DNA of 64,000 nucleotides from Falsiphaeobacter marinintestinus (GTDB lineage: Bacteria; Pseudomonadota; Alphaproteobacteria; Rhodobacterales; Rhodobacteraceae). Below are positions 53,168 through 62,346 of this stretch, piece by piece; position 1 is the first letter of the stretch, and each line of letters begins with the position of its first letter. The notes beneath the pieces were generated by a model, which was not told the origin of the DNA, searched no databases, and saw only the letters and a program-made list of their open reading frames with translations. The position numbers were made by a program, and so were the translations under genes. The stretch is taken from contig NZ_VOGO01000009.1 in the NCBI RefSeq assembly GCF_007923355.1, positions 1 through 64,000 on the forward strand, read 5' to 3'.

Positions 53168-54307
53168 TCAGGCGTTTTTGTACTCGGACCAGAAGTCGTT
53201 CCAGTCTTCCAGGCTTTGCTGCTGAGGGATGTCGCGGTAGTGAATGCGCCCCTCTTTGATCAGCGTGATCGGATCCTGCGGATCACCGTCCATCTGGTGT
53301 GAACGTTTTGCTTCAGCCGGGTCGGCTTCTATCAGCGCGGCACGGCCTGCCTTGGTGACACAGAAACCGGGATAGGCAGCCATTTGTGCCGATTTCACCT
53401 GACCGGCAGGGGAGAGCATGTATTTGATGAAATCCCGCGTCAGATCAGCCTTCTGGCTTCCTTTGCCTATCGAATAGCTTTCGGTGAATTGGATGCCGCC
53501 TTCTTTTGGAATGACAGACGCGACTGGCGCGCCATCCTTTTGAAGAACGCCGGTGATCCAATCGCCGATGCCACACATGGCCTGCATCTCACCGTTCTTC
53601 AGCCCGTTGAATGTACCGCCGTAGTCAAAGAAACCGCCGACCTGCTTGCGCAGACCCAGGGTGGTTTCCTGCACCGCGTCCCATTTGGCGTCATCAAGAT
53701 CCCACAGAGCGGTACCATTGCCATTATACAGGCTCATCATGCCAAGGTTCGGCAGGTGCCAGTCGAAATGGCCGACCTTGCCTTCAAGCTCGGGCTTCCA
53801 GAAGCAGGAGTAGCTTTGCGCCTCCTCCTCGGAGACGGAATTCTGGTTGTAGGACACGCCGAGGTGCCCGCCGCGGACCATCATCGAATAAAGCTTGCCA
53901 TCCGCCCAGTGACCAGGGAACTGCGAGAAGTCTTCATGCAGCATGTCGTCCAGCGGATAATCAGCGGCATCCAATGGCTCGATATAGCCAGCAAGATTCA
54001 GCTGCTGCACAAACTCGGCGTCCGATAGGATGATGTCATAGGTACCGGGCGGGGATTGTGCGATCAGGGCCAGCATATTGTCGCCGCCCGCATAGTACTT
54101 GGGCACGAACTTGACGTTGTTGGCGGCCTCATACTCTGCAACCACGTCGGGTTCACCGTGGCCGTACCACGCCAGCATGTTGATTTCGGTTGTGGCGGCC
54201 CAAGCGCGACCAACGAAGGGCGTGGTCAGAACCGCTGCACCGCCAGCTTTTAACAATTGGCGACGACTTGGTGCGCTCATGAATGTTTTGTTTGATGGTT
54301 TGGTCAT
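53168..54307 (-). CDS. ABC transporter solute-binding protein, Tat-exported
   Basis: This 379-residue PotD-family binding protein begins with a twin-arginine signal (SRRQLLKAGGAAVLTTPFVGRAWAA, shown in part), suggesting folded export by the Tat system. The mature part has IILSDAEFVQQLN and GNGTALWDLDDAK typical of spermidine/putrescine-type binding proteins. It is the first gene of the seven-gene operon, with a GGGAG site. It binds an organic nitrogen compound, the nature of which is unknown. Confidence 0.85.
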   Translation of the reverse strand: MTKPSNKTFMSAPSRRQLLKAGGAAVLTTPFVGRAWAATTEINMLAWYGHGEPDVVAEYEAANNVKFVPKYYAGGDNMLALIAQSPPGTYDIILSDAEFVQQLNLAGYIEPLDAADYPLDDMLHEDFSQFPGHWADGKLYSMMVRGGHLGVSYNQNSVSEEEAQSYSCFWKPELEGKVGHFDWHLPNLGMMSLYNGNGTALWDLDDAKWDAVQETTLGLRKQVGGFFDYGGTFNGLKNGEMQAMCGIGDWITGVLQKDGAPVASVIPKEGGIQFTESYSIGKGSQKADLTRDFIKYMLSPAGQVKSAQMAAYPGFCVTKAGRAALIEADPAEAKRSHQMDGDPQDPITLIKEGRIHYRDIPQQQSLEDWNDFWSEYKNA

Positions 54308-54373
54308 TCTTTACTCCCAGATGTTGGCCCTTGCATCACAGAAGAGCTCTCTTCGCTTTGCTGAACCATTGCG

Positions 54374-54393
54374 CCCAGTTCAGATTAACTGGG
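54374..54393. promoter_or_regulatory. Candidate operator for the deaminase/ABC operon
   Basis: CCCAGTT-N6-AACTGGG is a perfect 7-bp inverted repeat, 67 bases upstream of the binding-protein start and 62 bases past the LysR gene end. Position suits an operator; no T tract follows in either direction, so a terminator is less likely. Confidence 0.4.
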
Positions 54394-54454
54394 AGGGTAT
54401 TGCAAGGGATGCCCTTTGGGAAATTTATCGTGCGTATGCGTGCATAAATTTTCC

Positions 54455-55321
54455 TTATGCAACTGCCTCTTTTAGTGTCACTTCGATCTCGTTGATGATC
54501 TGATGCCCGTTCTGGGCCAAATGTGTCTGACGGTAAAACAGCCCGATGTGCAGCGGTTCAAGATCTGGCAGACCCATATCGGGTGACAGGCGGACGAGCC
54601 CATCTAACATGGTCGGCCCGGTCAGGCACGAAACGCCCATCCCGTCCAAAACGGCCTGCTGGACACTTGTAATCCCGGGACTGGAAAACGCGATTCGCCA
54701 ACGACGCTTGGCCTGTTTGAGTGCGTCGGTCATTCTGTCCCGATAGACGCAGCCCTGAGGATGCGCGATCAATGGCAACTCTTCCACGTCGCAGAAGGTC
54801 TTGCCCTTTGCGGCGACCCAGACCGGTTTTTCAACCCAGTTTCGATGCAGGAATTGTTGATCTCCACCCGGGTACAGACCGACGGCGATATCCAACTCAT
54901 CCCGGCGCAGGGCGTTGATCAGATTGCGTGACAAATCACAGCGGATTTCTGTGCGGAAGTCAGGGTTTTGCCTTATAATTCTCGTCAAACACGACTGCAG
55001 CATACGCACGCCATAATCTACCGGCAGGCCGACCCTAAGCGCATTGTCATTCGAAGCGGTATCAAACTGGCTCACGGCAAGATCGTTGAGACGAAGGATC
55101 TGGCGCGCGTGGTCGATCAAAGCCTGACCGCGTTCGGTAAGGGCTACACTGCGCCCCTGACGTAGGACCAAGGGCTGGCCAACTAACTCTTCCAGGCGTT
55201 TCATCTGCAAGCTAACGGCAGGTTGTGTGCGGCCCAGCAGCGCTGCCGCATGGGTATAGCTTTCGACCTCGATCACAGTGACGAAGGTACGGAGTAGCTC
55301 GGTTGGGAGGTTGATCTGCAT
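54455..55321 (-). CDS. LysR-family transcriptional regulator
   Basis: This 288-residue protein has the LysR N-terminal domain (LLRTFVTVIEVESYTHAA, TQPAVSLQMKRLEELVG) and an effector domain. It faces the BtpA/phosphoribosyltransferase operon across an 82-base AT-rich gap and lies ahead of the ABC/deaminase operon on the same strand, so it could control both. ATG 55321 is preferred over ATG 55345. Confidence 0.9.
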   Translation of the reverse strand: MQINLPTELLRTFVTVIEVESYTHAAALLGRTQPAVSLQMKRLEELVGQPLVLRQGRSVALTERGQALIDHARQILRLNDLAVSQFDTASNDNALRVGLPVDYGVRMLQSCLTRIIRQNPDFRTEIRCDLSRNLINALRRDELDIAVGLYPGGDQQFLHRNWVEKPVWVAAKGKTFCDVEELPLIAHPQGCVYRDRMTDALKQAKRRWRIAFSSPGITSVQQAVLDGMGVSCLTGPTMLDGLVRLSPDMGLPDLEPLHIGLFYRQTHLAQNGHQIINEIEVTLKEAVA

Positions 55322-55403
55322 GAACCCAATCCATTTCAATTTCATATAACTTCATTAGCAGTATAAATTTTTGTTATTCGAAAATCTAAAGTAATCTTCA
55401 CCC
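55322..55403. promoter_or_regulatory. AT-rich divergent promoter region
   Basis: The gap between the LysR gene and the BtpA-like gene is much richer in A+T than its surroundings (ATAACTTCATTAGCAGTATA) and contains several TTA/TAA-centred LysR-like half sites. Probable control region for both; no unambiguous promoter could be picked. Confidence 0.35.
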
Positions 55404-56150
55404 ATGAACCGAACTGATTTCCACAAACTGTTCAAGACGCCAGGTCCGGTGGTTTTGCCCGTCATCCACGTCTTGGACAGCGCCCGCACGTTGAAGAATG
55501 TCGAGGTCCTGCTAGAGGCAGGCGCGCAGGGGTGCTTCCTGATCAATCATGACTTCGAGCCGGAAAAGTTCCTGCCCATCATCCGCGACACGCGGGCAGC
55601 CTTCCCATCACTGTGGATGGCGGTGAACTTTCTTGCTGTGACAGGAAAGGTCGCCTTTCCGATACTTGGCCAGCTTCAGTCCGAAGGCTGCCAGGTGGAT
55701 GCCTATTGGGCCGACGACGCTTGCATCGATGAAGATGGTGCCAACGCAGAGGCGAAAGAGATCGCAGCCGTGCGCGAGAGCAGCGGTTGGGACGGTCTTT
55801 ATTTTGGCGGCACGGCGTTCAAGAAACAGCGCGCAGTCGACCCCAGCCGCTATGGCGATGCCGCCCGCGAGGCCTGCCCGTTCATGGACGTGATCACCAC
55901 ATCAGGTGTGGCGACCGGGCAGGAAGCCGACCTGGGCAAGATCGAAACCTTCCGCGCTGCAATTGGGGACCGCCCGATGGCGCTCGCCTCGGGGATCTCG
56001 CCTGAAAACGCGATGTCTTATGCTGACGTCGATTGCTTCATGGTGGCAACCGGCATCAATGAGCCGGGCAATTTTTATGACATCGATCCGGGCCGTTTGG
56101 CGGACCTTATGTCGATCACACGCACTCTTTCCAAAGGATCTGCAACATGA
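55404..56150 (+). CDS. BtpA/SgcQ-family TIM-barrel protein
   Basis: This 248-residue protein matches the BtpA/SgcQ family (PVIHVLDSARTLKNVEVLLEAG, CFLINHDFEP, ALASGISPENAMSYADVDCFMVATGI), which has a TIM-barrel fold. Members have been linked to photosystem I biogenesis and to sugar or nucleotide metabolism, with no agreed enzyme reaction. Overlap by four bases with the phosphoribosyltransferase indicates they act together, and the divergent operon suggests nitrogen-base metabolism. Confidence 0.75.
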   Translation: MNRTDFHKLFKTPGPVVLPVIHVLDSARTLKNVEVLLEAGAQGCFLINHDFEPEKFLPIIRDTRAAFPSLWMAVNFLAVTGKVAFPILGQLQSEGCQVDAYWADDACIDEDGANAEAKEIAAVRESSGWDGLYFGGTAFKKQRAVDPSRYGDAAREACPFMDVITTSGVATGQEADLGKIETFRAAIGDRPMALASGISPENAMSYADVDCFMVATGINEPGNFYDIDPGRLADLMSITRTLSKGSAT

Positions 56151-56785
56151 CCGCACAAGACAAAGGTCCGCGCGACGGCCGCTGGTATCTCAACATCATG
56201 GCCCCCAATACCAAAGGGGATAAGTTCGCATGGCTTGATCCGACGTCGATCTATATCAACGCGCAGGCCTTCAACGATCTGCAGGATGATTTGCTGGCCG
56301 ATCTGAAAGAAAGAAACGTCGAATGCGATGTGGTTGCCGGTCTGGACGCTATGGGGTTCGTGCTTGGCGCAGCTTTGGCTTCGCGCCTTGGCGTTGGCTT
56401 TCTGCCCATTCGCAAGGCTGGTAAGCTTTGCGTGGATACAGACAAAGTGTCTTTCGGCAACTACTCAGGCCGGACTCAGGACATGGAAATGCGCAAACCC
56501 GCCTTTGCCCCCGGCACGCGTGTGTTGCTGGTGGACCAGTGGGTTGAGACCGGCGGAACGATGGACGGGGCAATTCGTCTGGTTGAGCGCCAGGAAGGGA
56601 CAGTCGCGGGCATGGTTGCCGTGGCCATCGAAGAAAACGAGCGCACTAACGAATATCGCAGGTCCTATCCTTGCGTGTCTGCCGTGGTGCAGGGTTCGCG
56701 CTGGCAGGCCGAATGCAACAGCCAGACCTTGTCCAGCTTCAAGACCTATACACCCGAAGCGGCGTTTCCTCAGACAATGAGGTGA
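56147..56785 (+). CDS. Phosphoribosyltransferase-family protein
   Basis: This 212-residue protein has the type I PRTase PRPP-binding motif VLLVDQWVETGGT (126-138), close to adenine PRTases except that the usual second acidic residue is Gln131. A flexible-loop region precedes it (KVSFGNYSGRTQ). It should transfer phosphoribose to a base or to another acceptor. With BtpA and the adjacent deaminase operon, salvage of a base is a natural guess. Confidence 0.8.
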   Translation: MTAQDKGPRDGRWYLNIMAPNTKGDKFAWLDPTSIYINAQAFNDLQDDLLADLKERNVECDVVAGLDAMGFVLGAALASRLGVGFLPIRKAGKLCVDTDKVSFGNYSGRTQDMEMRKPAFAPGTRVLLVDQWVETGGTMDGAIRLVERQEGTVAGMVAVAIEENERTNEYRRSYPCVSAVVQGSRWQAECNSQTLSSFKTYTPEAAFPQTMR

Positions 56786-56995
56786 AGCACGTCCCCAAAA
56801 GGCTTGCGGCAGAAAGACCCCAAACGGTCACTGTTTCTATCGGTTCAAAGGCTGCTTGGGGTTAAAATGGAAAGTGGCATGTCCCCAGCCCGTGGAAATC
56901 GGACCGCGACAGTTTCGCGGCATTGCAGCAGAATTTCCCCAATCCGACCGGTCGTACATGGGTCAATAAGCCAAAACCCAAGCCAGTGATCGAGG
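56786..56995. other. Intergenic region between convergent genes
   Basis: 210 bases with no supportable gene. ACCCCAA near 56820 and TTGGGGT near 56855 could pair across a long loop; no clear terminator was found. Confidence 0.25.
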
Positions 56996-58405
56996 TTACA
57001 ATACCGGTGCGAACAGACGGGCAATCGGGGCACCGATACGAATGTGCCGGGGCTGTTCAGCGAGGGTTCTGTCAAGCATCCATGCGCGATCAAAGTCCTT
57101 TTCCAGCATGGCTGCCGTCGCAGCGGCGGGGCGCGCGTCAAAGAACGCGGCCATAGCCTCAAAGTTCAACCGGAACGAGCGGTTGTCTAGGTTTGTTGTG
57201 CCGATGGCGGCAAAATCGTCGTCCACCAGAACCACTTTCTGATGCATGAAACCGGGTTTGTAGCGCCAGACCTGAACGCCGGCCGCCCGGATTTCGTCGA
57301 AATAGGCAAACGCTGCAAGCCAAGGGATTTTGTGATCTATCACTTCGGGCACCAGAATGCGGACATCGACTCCGCGCAGTGCAGCATGCTTCAGGGCCGT
57401 CAGAACATCGGTGTCAGGCACGAAATAGGGTGAGGCGATCCAAACCCGATGCTTGGCGGCACTGATGGCCGAGAAGAAGAACAGCGCACCGGTTTCCATC
57501 TCGTCCCCGGGGCCTGTCGGAACGATCATGGCCGTCATGTCTTCGGGCGCATGGGGGGCTTCCCAGTCCAGATCGTCAATGAGCACTTCGTTGGTGGCCC
57601 AGTGCCAGTCCTCAGCAAAAATCAGCTGCAATTGAGAAACAATCGGTCCCTCAAGCAAGGCATGAGTATCGCGCCAGTCGCCGAATTCCGGATCGAGGCC
57701 CAAGTATTCGTCGCCGACGTTGAAACCGCCTGTGAACCCGACCTTGCCATCGATGACAACGGTCTTTCGATGATTGCGCAGGTTGATTTGGAACCGGTTT
57801 TTGGGACCCCGGACCGATTTGGGGTCAACGACCTGCACACCGGCCTCGCGAAGACGCTCTTGATAGGCGTGTGACAGCTTGGCGCTCCCCACGGCGTCAA
57901 ACATCAACCGAACCGTGACGCCTCGCGCAGCAGCGGCAATCAGGCGATCCTGCAGGCTGCACCCCAACCCGTCATCACGAAGGATGTAAAACTGAACAAG
58001 GACATAGGTTTCGGCCGCATCAATCGCGGTAAATATCGCGTCGAATGTATCTTTCCCGTCGACAAGCAAGGTCATGTTGTTGCCGCGCGCAGCGGGCAGT
58101 TCGGATATCTTTTCAAAGGCCTGAACGGGAAAAACGGGGGCGCTGGTGGGCGCATTTGCTTCTTTGAATGTCTTCACGCCCTCGATGATCTCTTCGCTAT
58201 CGCGGCGCGCGATAAGATAGTGTTTGAATTTGTGATGCCCCAGGAAAAGATACATCGGAACACCAAGGTAGGGCGCGGTGATCAGGAACACGACCCATCC
58301 AACAGCGCCCTGCGAGGTCCGGGCAGATGAAATCGCGCGCCAGGCAAACCAGAGGGCGACTATTTCCAGAGCCACGAACGCCAGAACAACAATCTTTGTG
58401 TCCAT
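56996..58405 (-). CDS. cls: Cardiolipin synthase (phospholipase D family)
   Basis: This 469-residue inner-membrane enzyme has two N-terminal membrane segments (about 5-22, 37-55) and two HKD motifs: His212-x-Lys214...Asp219 and His388-x-Lys390...Asp395. It joins phosphatidylglycerols (or PG with PE) to form cardiolipin. ATG 58405 follows AGGGAC and gives normal length; longer frames have no support. Confidence 0.9.
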   Translation of the reverse strand: MDTKIVVLAFVALEIVALWFAWRAISSARTSQGAVGWVVFLITAPYLGVPMYLFLGHHKFKHYLIARRDSEEIIEGVKTFKEANAPTSAPVFPVQAFEKISELPAARGNNMTLLVDGKDTFDAIFTAIDAAETYVLVQFYILRDDGLGCSLQDRLIAAAARGVTVRLMFDAVGSAKLSHAYQERLREAGVQVVDPKSVRGPKNRFQINLRNHRKTVVIDGKVGFTGGFNVGDEYLGLDPEFGDWRDTHALLEGPIVSQLQLIFAEDWHWATNEVLIDDLDWEAPHAPEDMTAMIVPTGPGDEMETGALFFFSAISAAKHRVWIASPYFVPDTDVLTALKHAALRGVDVRILVPEVIDHKIPWLAAFAYFDEIRAAGVQVWRYKPGFMHQKVVLVDDDFAAIGTTNLDNRSFRLNFEAMAAFFDARPAAATAAMLEKDFDRAWMLDRTLAEQPRHIRIGAPIARLFAPVL

Positions 58406-58651
58406 CAAAGTCCCTTTCTTCAATTTCTCAAGTGTCCGGTTTCGCTGGTTCCGCAAGGATTTCCATTGGCCACCTGTTCCACTCAACTGACAGCACAATG
58501 GGCCAGTCTGCAAGATTGTTCCGGTGCAGTACCACCGTTTGGCCCCGGCAGCGCACCAGCCAACCTGGTATTCCGCCGACCGCATGATCGTGGTCACGGC
58601 ACTGGTTTGAATTTTGGTAAACGCGGCCTTCAGTTGGTTGAAACGCCGATC

Positions 58652-59728
58652 TCACATGGTGAAATGTCTGGGTGCGCTATGCCTGCGCGACGCAAAGACC
58701 GACGGGTTTTCGCCTTCCCATTTGGTAAATGCCTCGGAAAAGCTTTGCCTGTGCGTAAACCCCAGTTTTTCTGAGGTTTCCGAAAGAGACTGCCCTGCCA
58801 ACAGGTCTTGCCGCGCAATCTTGTGAAGGACAGTCCCGCGGATCTGTGCAAAGCTGGTGTTCGAAGCATTCAACTGGGCTTGCAGCGTACGGACAGGCAG
58901 ACCCAGGAGAAAAGCGGCATCGGCCAACCGGAACTGGCTGGATCCGGCCGTCACGGACTGAAACTGCAATTCCGCGACGATCTTGGCCGGATCATCGACA
59001 TTCAGGTCTTGGGCGTTGATCTTGTCGATGACTCCCAAGGTGATCGACGAGAACAATGGATCGGCGTTTTTCATCGGGCTGCGCAGAAGACTGTCGTCGA
59101 ACTCGATTAACCCAATTGGTCCACTCTGCAGCTTGGCAGCCTCGGGTATAAGAGCCCGATAGCTGTCGTGAGCGCCAGGAAAACAGACAGCAAGGTTGGC
59201 ATCCTTTTGCCAACTTGCAAGACGCAAGAGATACAGGAACAACGCGATGTAGTGTTGCATGTGCGATGTTGTTCCCGGGCGACCTTTAAAGGGGCTAACA
59301 TATCTGATCTGAAAACGCCCCTTGGTCAGCCGATACGAGACCGTGTCGCCGGGCATCAGGAAGCTCAGCAAATCTTTCGAGGTGGTCAACGCATCCCACA
59401 GCGTTTCACAATGAATCACGGCCTTTCCGAATAACCCGGTCGGCGCCAGTTCAGGACTCAGCCCTGCGCGAAGGAACAGGTCAGAGCCGGATGCCATGGC
59501 CTTCATCCTGTCAAAGCACTCAAGATAATAATCGCGATCCAACAGAAACTCTGGATTCCGTAGATGTGCGGAACCAATCAAGTCCTTTCGGATTTTGCGT
59601 GAATTGCGTGGCTGGTCCAGCAACAAAAGTTCCAGCGGAGCTCTCATCAGGGCGGCCTTGATGCCAGAACCCGGGTCCGGGGTCGGAAAAAAATGTTCGC
59701 CTTGCGTGTTTTCCGACAAATGACTCAC
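58652..59728 (-). CDS. AraC-family transcriptional regulator (OruR-like)
   Basis: This 358-residue protein has an N-terminal effector domain of the type found in OruR/VirS-like regulators (LGSAHLRNPEFLLD-like start, GLSPELAPTGLFGKAVIHCETL) and a C-terminal AraC DNA-binding region (FRLADAAFLLGLPVRTLQAQL, SLSETSEKLGFTHRQSFSEAF). It faces the sulfatase gene across a short gap and may regulate it. Confidence 0.85.
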   Translation of the reverse strand: MSHLSENTQGEHFFPTPDPGSGIKAALMRAPLELLLLDQPRNSRKIRKDLIGSAHLRNPEFLLDRDYYLECFDRMKAMASGSDLFLRAGLSPELAPTGLFGKAVIHCETLWDALTTSKDLLSFLMPGDTVSYRLTKGRFQIRYVSPFKGRPGTTSHMQHYIALFLYLLRLASWQKDANLAVCFPGAHDSYRALIPEAAKLQSGPIGLIEFDDSLLRSPMKNADPLFSSITLGVIDKINAQDLNVDDPAKIVAELQFQSVTAGSSQFRLADAAFLLGLPVRTLQAQLNASNTSFAQIRGTVLHKIARQDLLAGQSLSETSEKLGFTHRQSFSEAFTKWEGENPSVFASRRHSAPRHFTM

Positions 59729-59848
59729 TCCGGCATTCTAGCGTTGGCTGTCACGCGCCCGGTTCCATGTGACTCAAGGTGCGTCTTTTTATCATCGAAG
59801 ACCAACGAAAACAACGAACTGAGTATGCTAACTGCTGGGAGATACAAA

Positions 59849-61426
59849 TTGAATAGACCTAGATTGTTGAAAAGGCTGTCGTTTGCCGTGGGGGCGTTCG
59901 TCGTCTCTTTGGCCGCACCTAGCCTTTCCTTCGCCCAAGACAAACCGAACATCCTGGTGATCTGGGGTGATGACATCGGCCAGTCCAACATCTCGGCTTA
60001 CACAAGGGGTCTGATGGGGTACGAAACGCCCAACATCGACCGGATTGCCGATGAAGGTCTGATGTTCACGGACTATTACGGCGAACAGTCCTGCACTGCT
60101 GGCCGTTCGTCGTACATCATGGGGCAGTCAGTGTATCGGTCAGGCCTGTCCAAAGTTGGCCTTCCCGGTGCTGATCTTGGCATGAAAGTCGAGGATCCGA
60201 CGATTGCAGGCCTTCTGAAGGCCGAAGGCTATGCCACTGGACAGTTCGGGAAAAACCACCTTGGCGATCAGGACAGCATGTTGCCCACGAACCACGGGTT
60301 CGATGAGTTTTTCGGCAACCTTTATCACCTGAACGCAGAAGAAGAGCCTGAAAACCGCGACTATCCCGGCGACGCTGTTTTGGCGGACGGGCAAACGTTT
60401 CGTGAAGCCTTTGGGCCGCGCGGTGTGATCAAGTCTTCGGCTGACGGAAGCGTTGAAGACACCGGCCCGCTGACCAAGAAACGAATGGAGACCGTTGACG
60501 ATGAGACCATCGCGGCCGCCATCGACTTCATCAAACGCGCCGATGAACAGGACAAGCCGTTCTATGTCTGGTGGAACGGAACGCGCATGCATTTCCGCAC
60601 GCATGTGAAGGACTCGCTCACCGGTATCTCTGGTCAGGATGAATATGGCGACGGCATGGTCGAACATGACATGCATGTCGGGCAGCTTCTGGATTTGCTG
60701 GATGAGTTGGGCATCGCGGATAATACCCTCGTGCATTATTCAACCGACAACGGCCCGCACAAGAATACGTGGCCCGATGCTGGCACCAACCCATTCTACA
60801 GTGAAAAGAACACAAACTGGGAAGGCGGCTGGCGTGTGCCATCGCTGGTTCGTTGGCCCGGCAAAATCGAAGCCGACAGTGTTTCGAACGAAATCATGCA
60901 TCACATGGACTGGCTGCCGACATTCCTGGCTGCTGCTGGCAACGATAACATCAAGGAACAGCTGAAAGCAGGCGGTGTTCAGGCCATTGGCCGCGAATAC
61001 AAGGTCCATCTTGATGGCTATAACTTCCTGCCACATTTGCTGGGTGAAGCCGAAGAAGGCCCCCGTCATGAAATCTTCTATTTCGCAGATACCGGCGAAC
61101 TGACGGCGCTGCGCTATGACGACTGGAAGCTTATCTTCCTTGAGCAGAAAGCCGTTTCCACACTGCGGGCGTGGATCGAACCCTGGACCCCACTGCGGGT
61201 TCCTTTGATCACCAACCTGCGGCGCGACCCGTTCGAACAGGCCCACCTGACATCCAACACTTACTATGACTGGATGATCGACCGGATTTACTTCCTGGTG
61301 CCCGCCCAGAAATACGTGGCCCAGTTCCTGTCAACCTTCCAGGAATTCCCACCTCGGCAGAAGCCGGCCAGCTTCTCGATCGATCAGGTGATGGAGCTGA
61401 TGACGGCGAACAACGGCAGCAAGTAA
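59849..61426 (+). CDS. Exported type I sulfatase (arylsulfatase family)
   Basis: This sulfatase of about 525 residues has a signal peptide (NRPRLLKRLSFAVGAFVVSL then APSLSFAQ). The formylglycine motif CTAGR starts at base 60092 (Cys82 from this start), with metal residues in WGDDIG and the downstream HFRTHV segment. The Cys is converted to formylglycine by an FGE enzyme. TTG 59849 is preferred because GGGAG lies seven bases upstream; ATG 59825 is an alternative. Substrate is a sulfate ester outside the cytoplasm. Confidence 0.85.
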   Translation: MNRPRLLKRLSFAVGAFVVSLAAPSLSFAQDKPNILVIWGDDIGQSNISAYTRGLMGYETPNIDRIADEGLMFTDYYGEQSCTAGRSSYIMGQSVYRSGLSKVGLPGADLGMKVEDPTIAGLLKAEGYATGQFGKNHLGDQDSMLPTNHGFDEFFGNLYHLNAEEEPENRDYPGDAVLADGQTFREAFGPRGVIKSSADGSVEDTGPLTKKRMETVDDETIAAAIDFIKRADEQDKPFYVWWNGTRMHFRTHVKDSLTGISGQDEYGDGMVEHDMHVGQLLDLLDELGIADNTLVHYSTDNGPHKNTWPDAGTNPFYSEKNTNWEGGWRVPSLVRWPGKIEADSVSNEIMHHMDWLPTFLAAAGNDNIKEQLKAGGVQAIGREYKVHLDGYNFLPHLLGEAEEGPRHEIFYFADTGELTALRYDDWKLIFLEQKAVSTLRAWIEPWTPLRVPLITNLRRDPFEQAHLTSNTYYDWMIDRIYFLVPAQKYVAQFLSTFQEFPPRQKPASFSIDQVMELMTANNGSK

Positions 61427-61526
61427 CTCAGGGCCTTAGACCCGTGCAAAAAAGCAGTGCCGAGTTTGTGAAAATCGCGGCGCTGCCACCTTTTGATCTT
61501 CGAAATCCAACCAAGGAAAACCTTAG

Positions 61527-62036
61527 ATGTCCAATCTCGTAATCATATTGTTCGAAGGCCGTCATACTGCTGATGAGGCACTGCTACGCGTCGCTAAAAT
61601 GGATGCCGACTGGGAAGCCGATATCAATGACTTTATCGTTGTCACCCGGGATTCTGACGGAGAAATTCGCGTCAAGAACTCCGACGCGCTGGCCGCGACC
61701 GGAATGGTTGGCGGTGCGTCGTTGGGATCTCTGACCGGCATGATGATCGGTGCGCTGGTCGGCAACCCTGCTGCCGGCCTTTTGATCGGTGCCGCTGCCG
61801 GGTCCGGAATGGGGACGCTGGCCGGTGCACTGGACCAGGCCGACGAAGAAGACGCCCTGGCAGCAAGACTTGGGGCCAAGCTGACGCAAGACAGTTCTGC
61901 CTTGGCGATGATTGGCTGGACCAACCGGCCGACAAAGCTGCTGGGTGAACTGGAAGGCATGAAAGGCGAAGTCATAGAGACGTCGTTGTCGGTTAGCGAT
62001 GAAAAAGAGCTGCGTGCAGCCCTCTCCGCAGGCTGA
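61527..62036 (+). CDS. DUF1269 glycine-zipper membrane protein
   Basis: This 169-residue protein has a glycine-rich hydrophobic hairpin at about 57-110 (GMVGGASLGSLTGMMIGALVG, LLIGAAAGSGMGTLAGAL) of the DUF1269 family. The N-terminal part resembles a small alpha/beta sensor-like fold. The family is uncharacterised, probably membrane or envelope stress. A strong hairpin follows. Confidence 0.8.
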   Translation: MSNLVIILFEGRHTADEALLRVAKMDADWEADINDFIVVTRDSDGEIRVKNSDALAATGMVGGASLGSLTGMMIGALVGNPAAGLLIGAAAGSGMGTLAGALDQADEEDALAARLGAKLTQDSSALAMIGWTNRPTKLLGELEGMKGEVIETSLSVSDEKELRAALSAG

Positions 62037-62050
62037 TCCCGCGCTTTGGC

Positions 62051-62083
62051 CTCTCGGCAACCAATGTGCTTGGTTGCCGAGAG
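62051..62083 (+). terminator. Perfect 13-bp hairpin after the DUF1269 gene
   Basis: CTCTCGGCAACCA (62051-62063) and TGGTTGCCGAGAG (62071-62083) pair perfectly around a 7-base loop, 15 bases after the stop. No T tract follows, but the stability suggests termination or 3' end protection. Confidence 0.55.
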
Positions 62084-62094
62084 TCCGTCCTTGA

Positions 62095-62316
62095 AGCTTT
62101 GATTTTGTCGGGTACGTCCATGATGCAACTGCCCTGCCGAACGGCGACGCAACCTTTGTGATCGTCAATGTCGCAGGGGTCATCAACATCGGCGAAAAGC
62201 TGATTGCCCTGCCTGTCGCAGCGTTCGAGATCAGCGCCGACGGTGATCTGGTGCTGCCGAATGCGACCAAGGGCAACCTGAAAAGCCTGCCACGTTTTCG
62301 CTGCGCCAAAAACTGA
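62095..62316 (+). pseudogene. PRC-barrel domain gene remnant
   Basis: The frame from 62095 to the TGA at 62314-62316 encodes FVGYVHDATALPNGDATFV, then VNVAGVINIGEKLIALPV and FEISADGDLVLPNATKG, the second half of a PRC-barrel domain. A stop (62092-62094) precedes it and no start codon or ribosome site opens it, so the N-terminal part is missing. It sits between two DUF1269 genes and directly after a strong hairpin, consistent with deletion of the front of the gene. PRC-barrel proteins of this type are small envelope-associated proteins. Confidence 0.7.
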
Positions 62317-62346
62317 GCGCTTGCGTCAATCTGAAATGGAGAAACT

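Noticed and set aside
58428-58655. GTG-started minus-strand frame overlapping the end of the AraC-type gene
   Set aside because: Composition is unusual for a protein and no family pattern is visible; the overlap alone is not enough.
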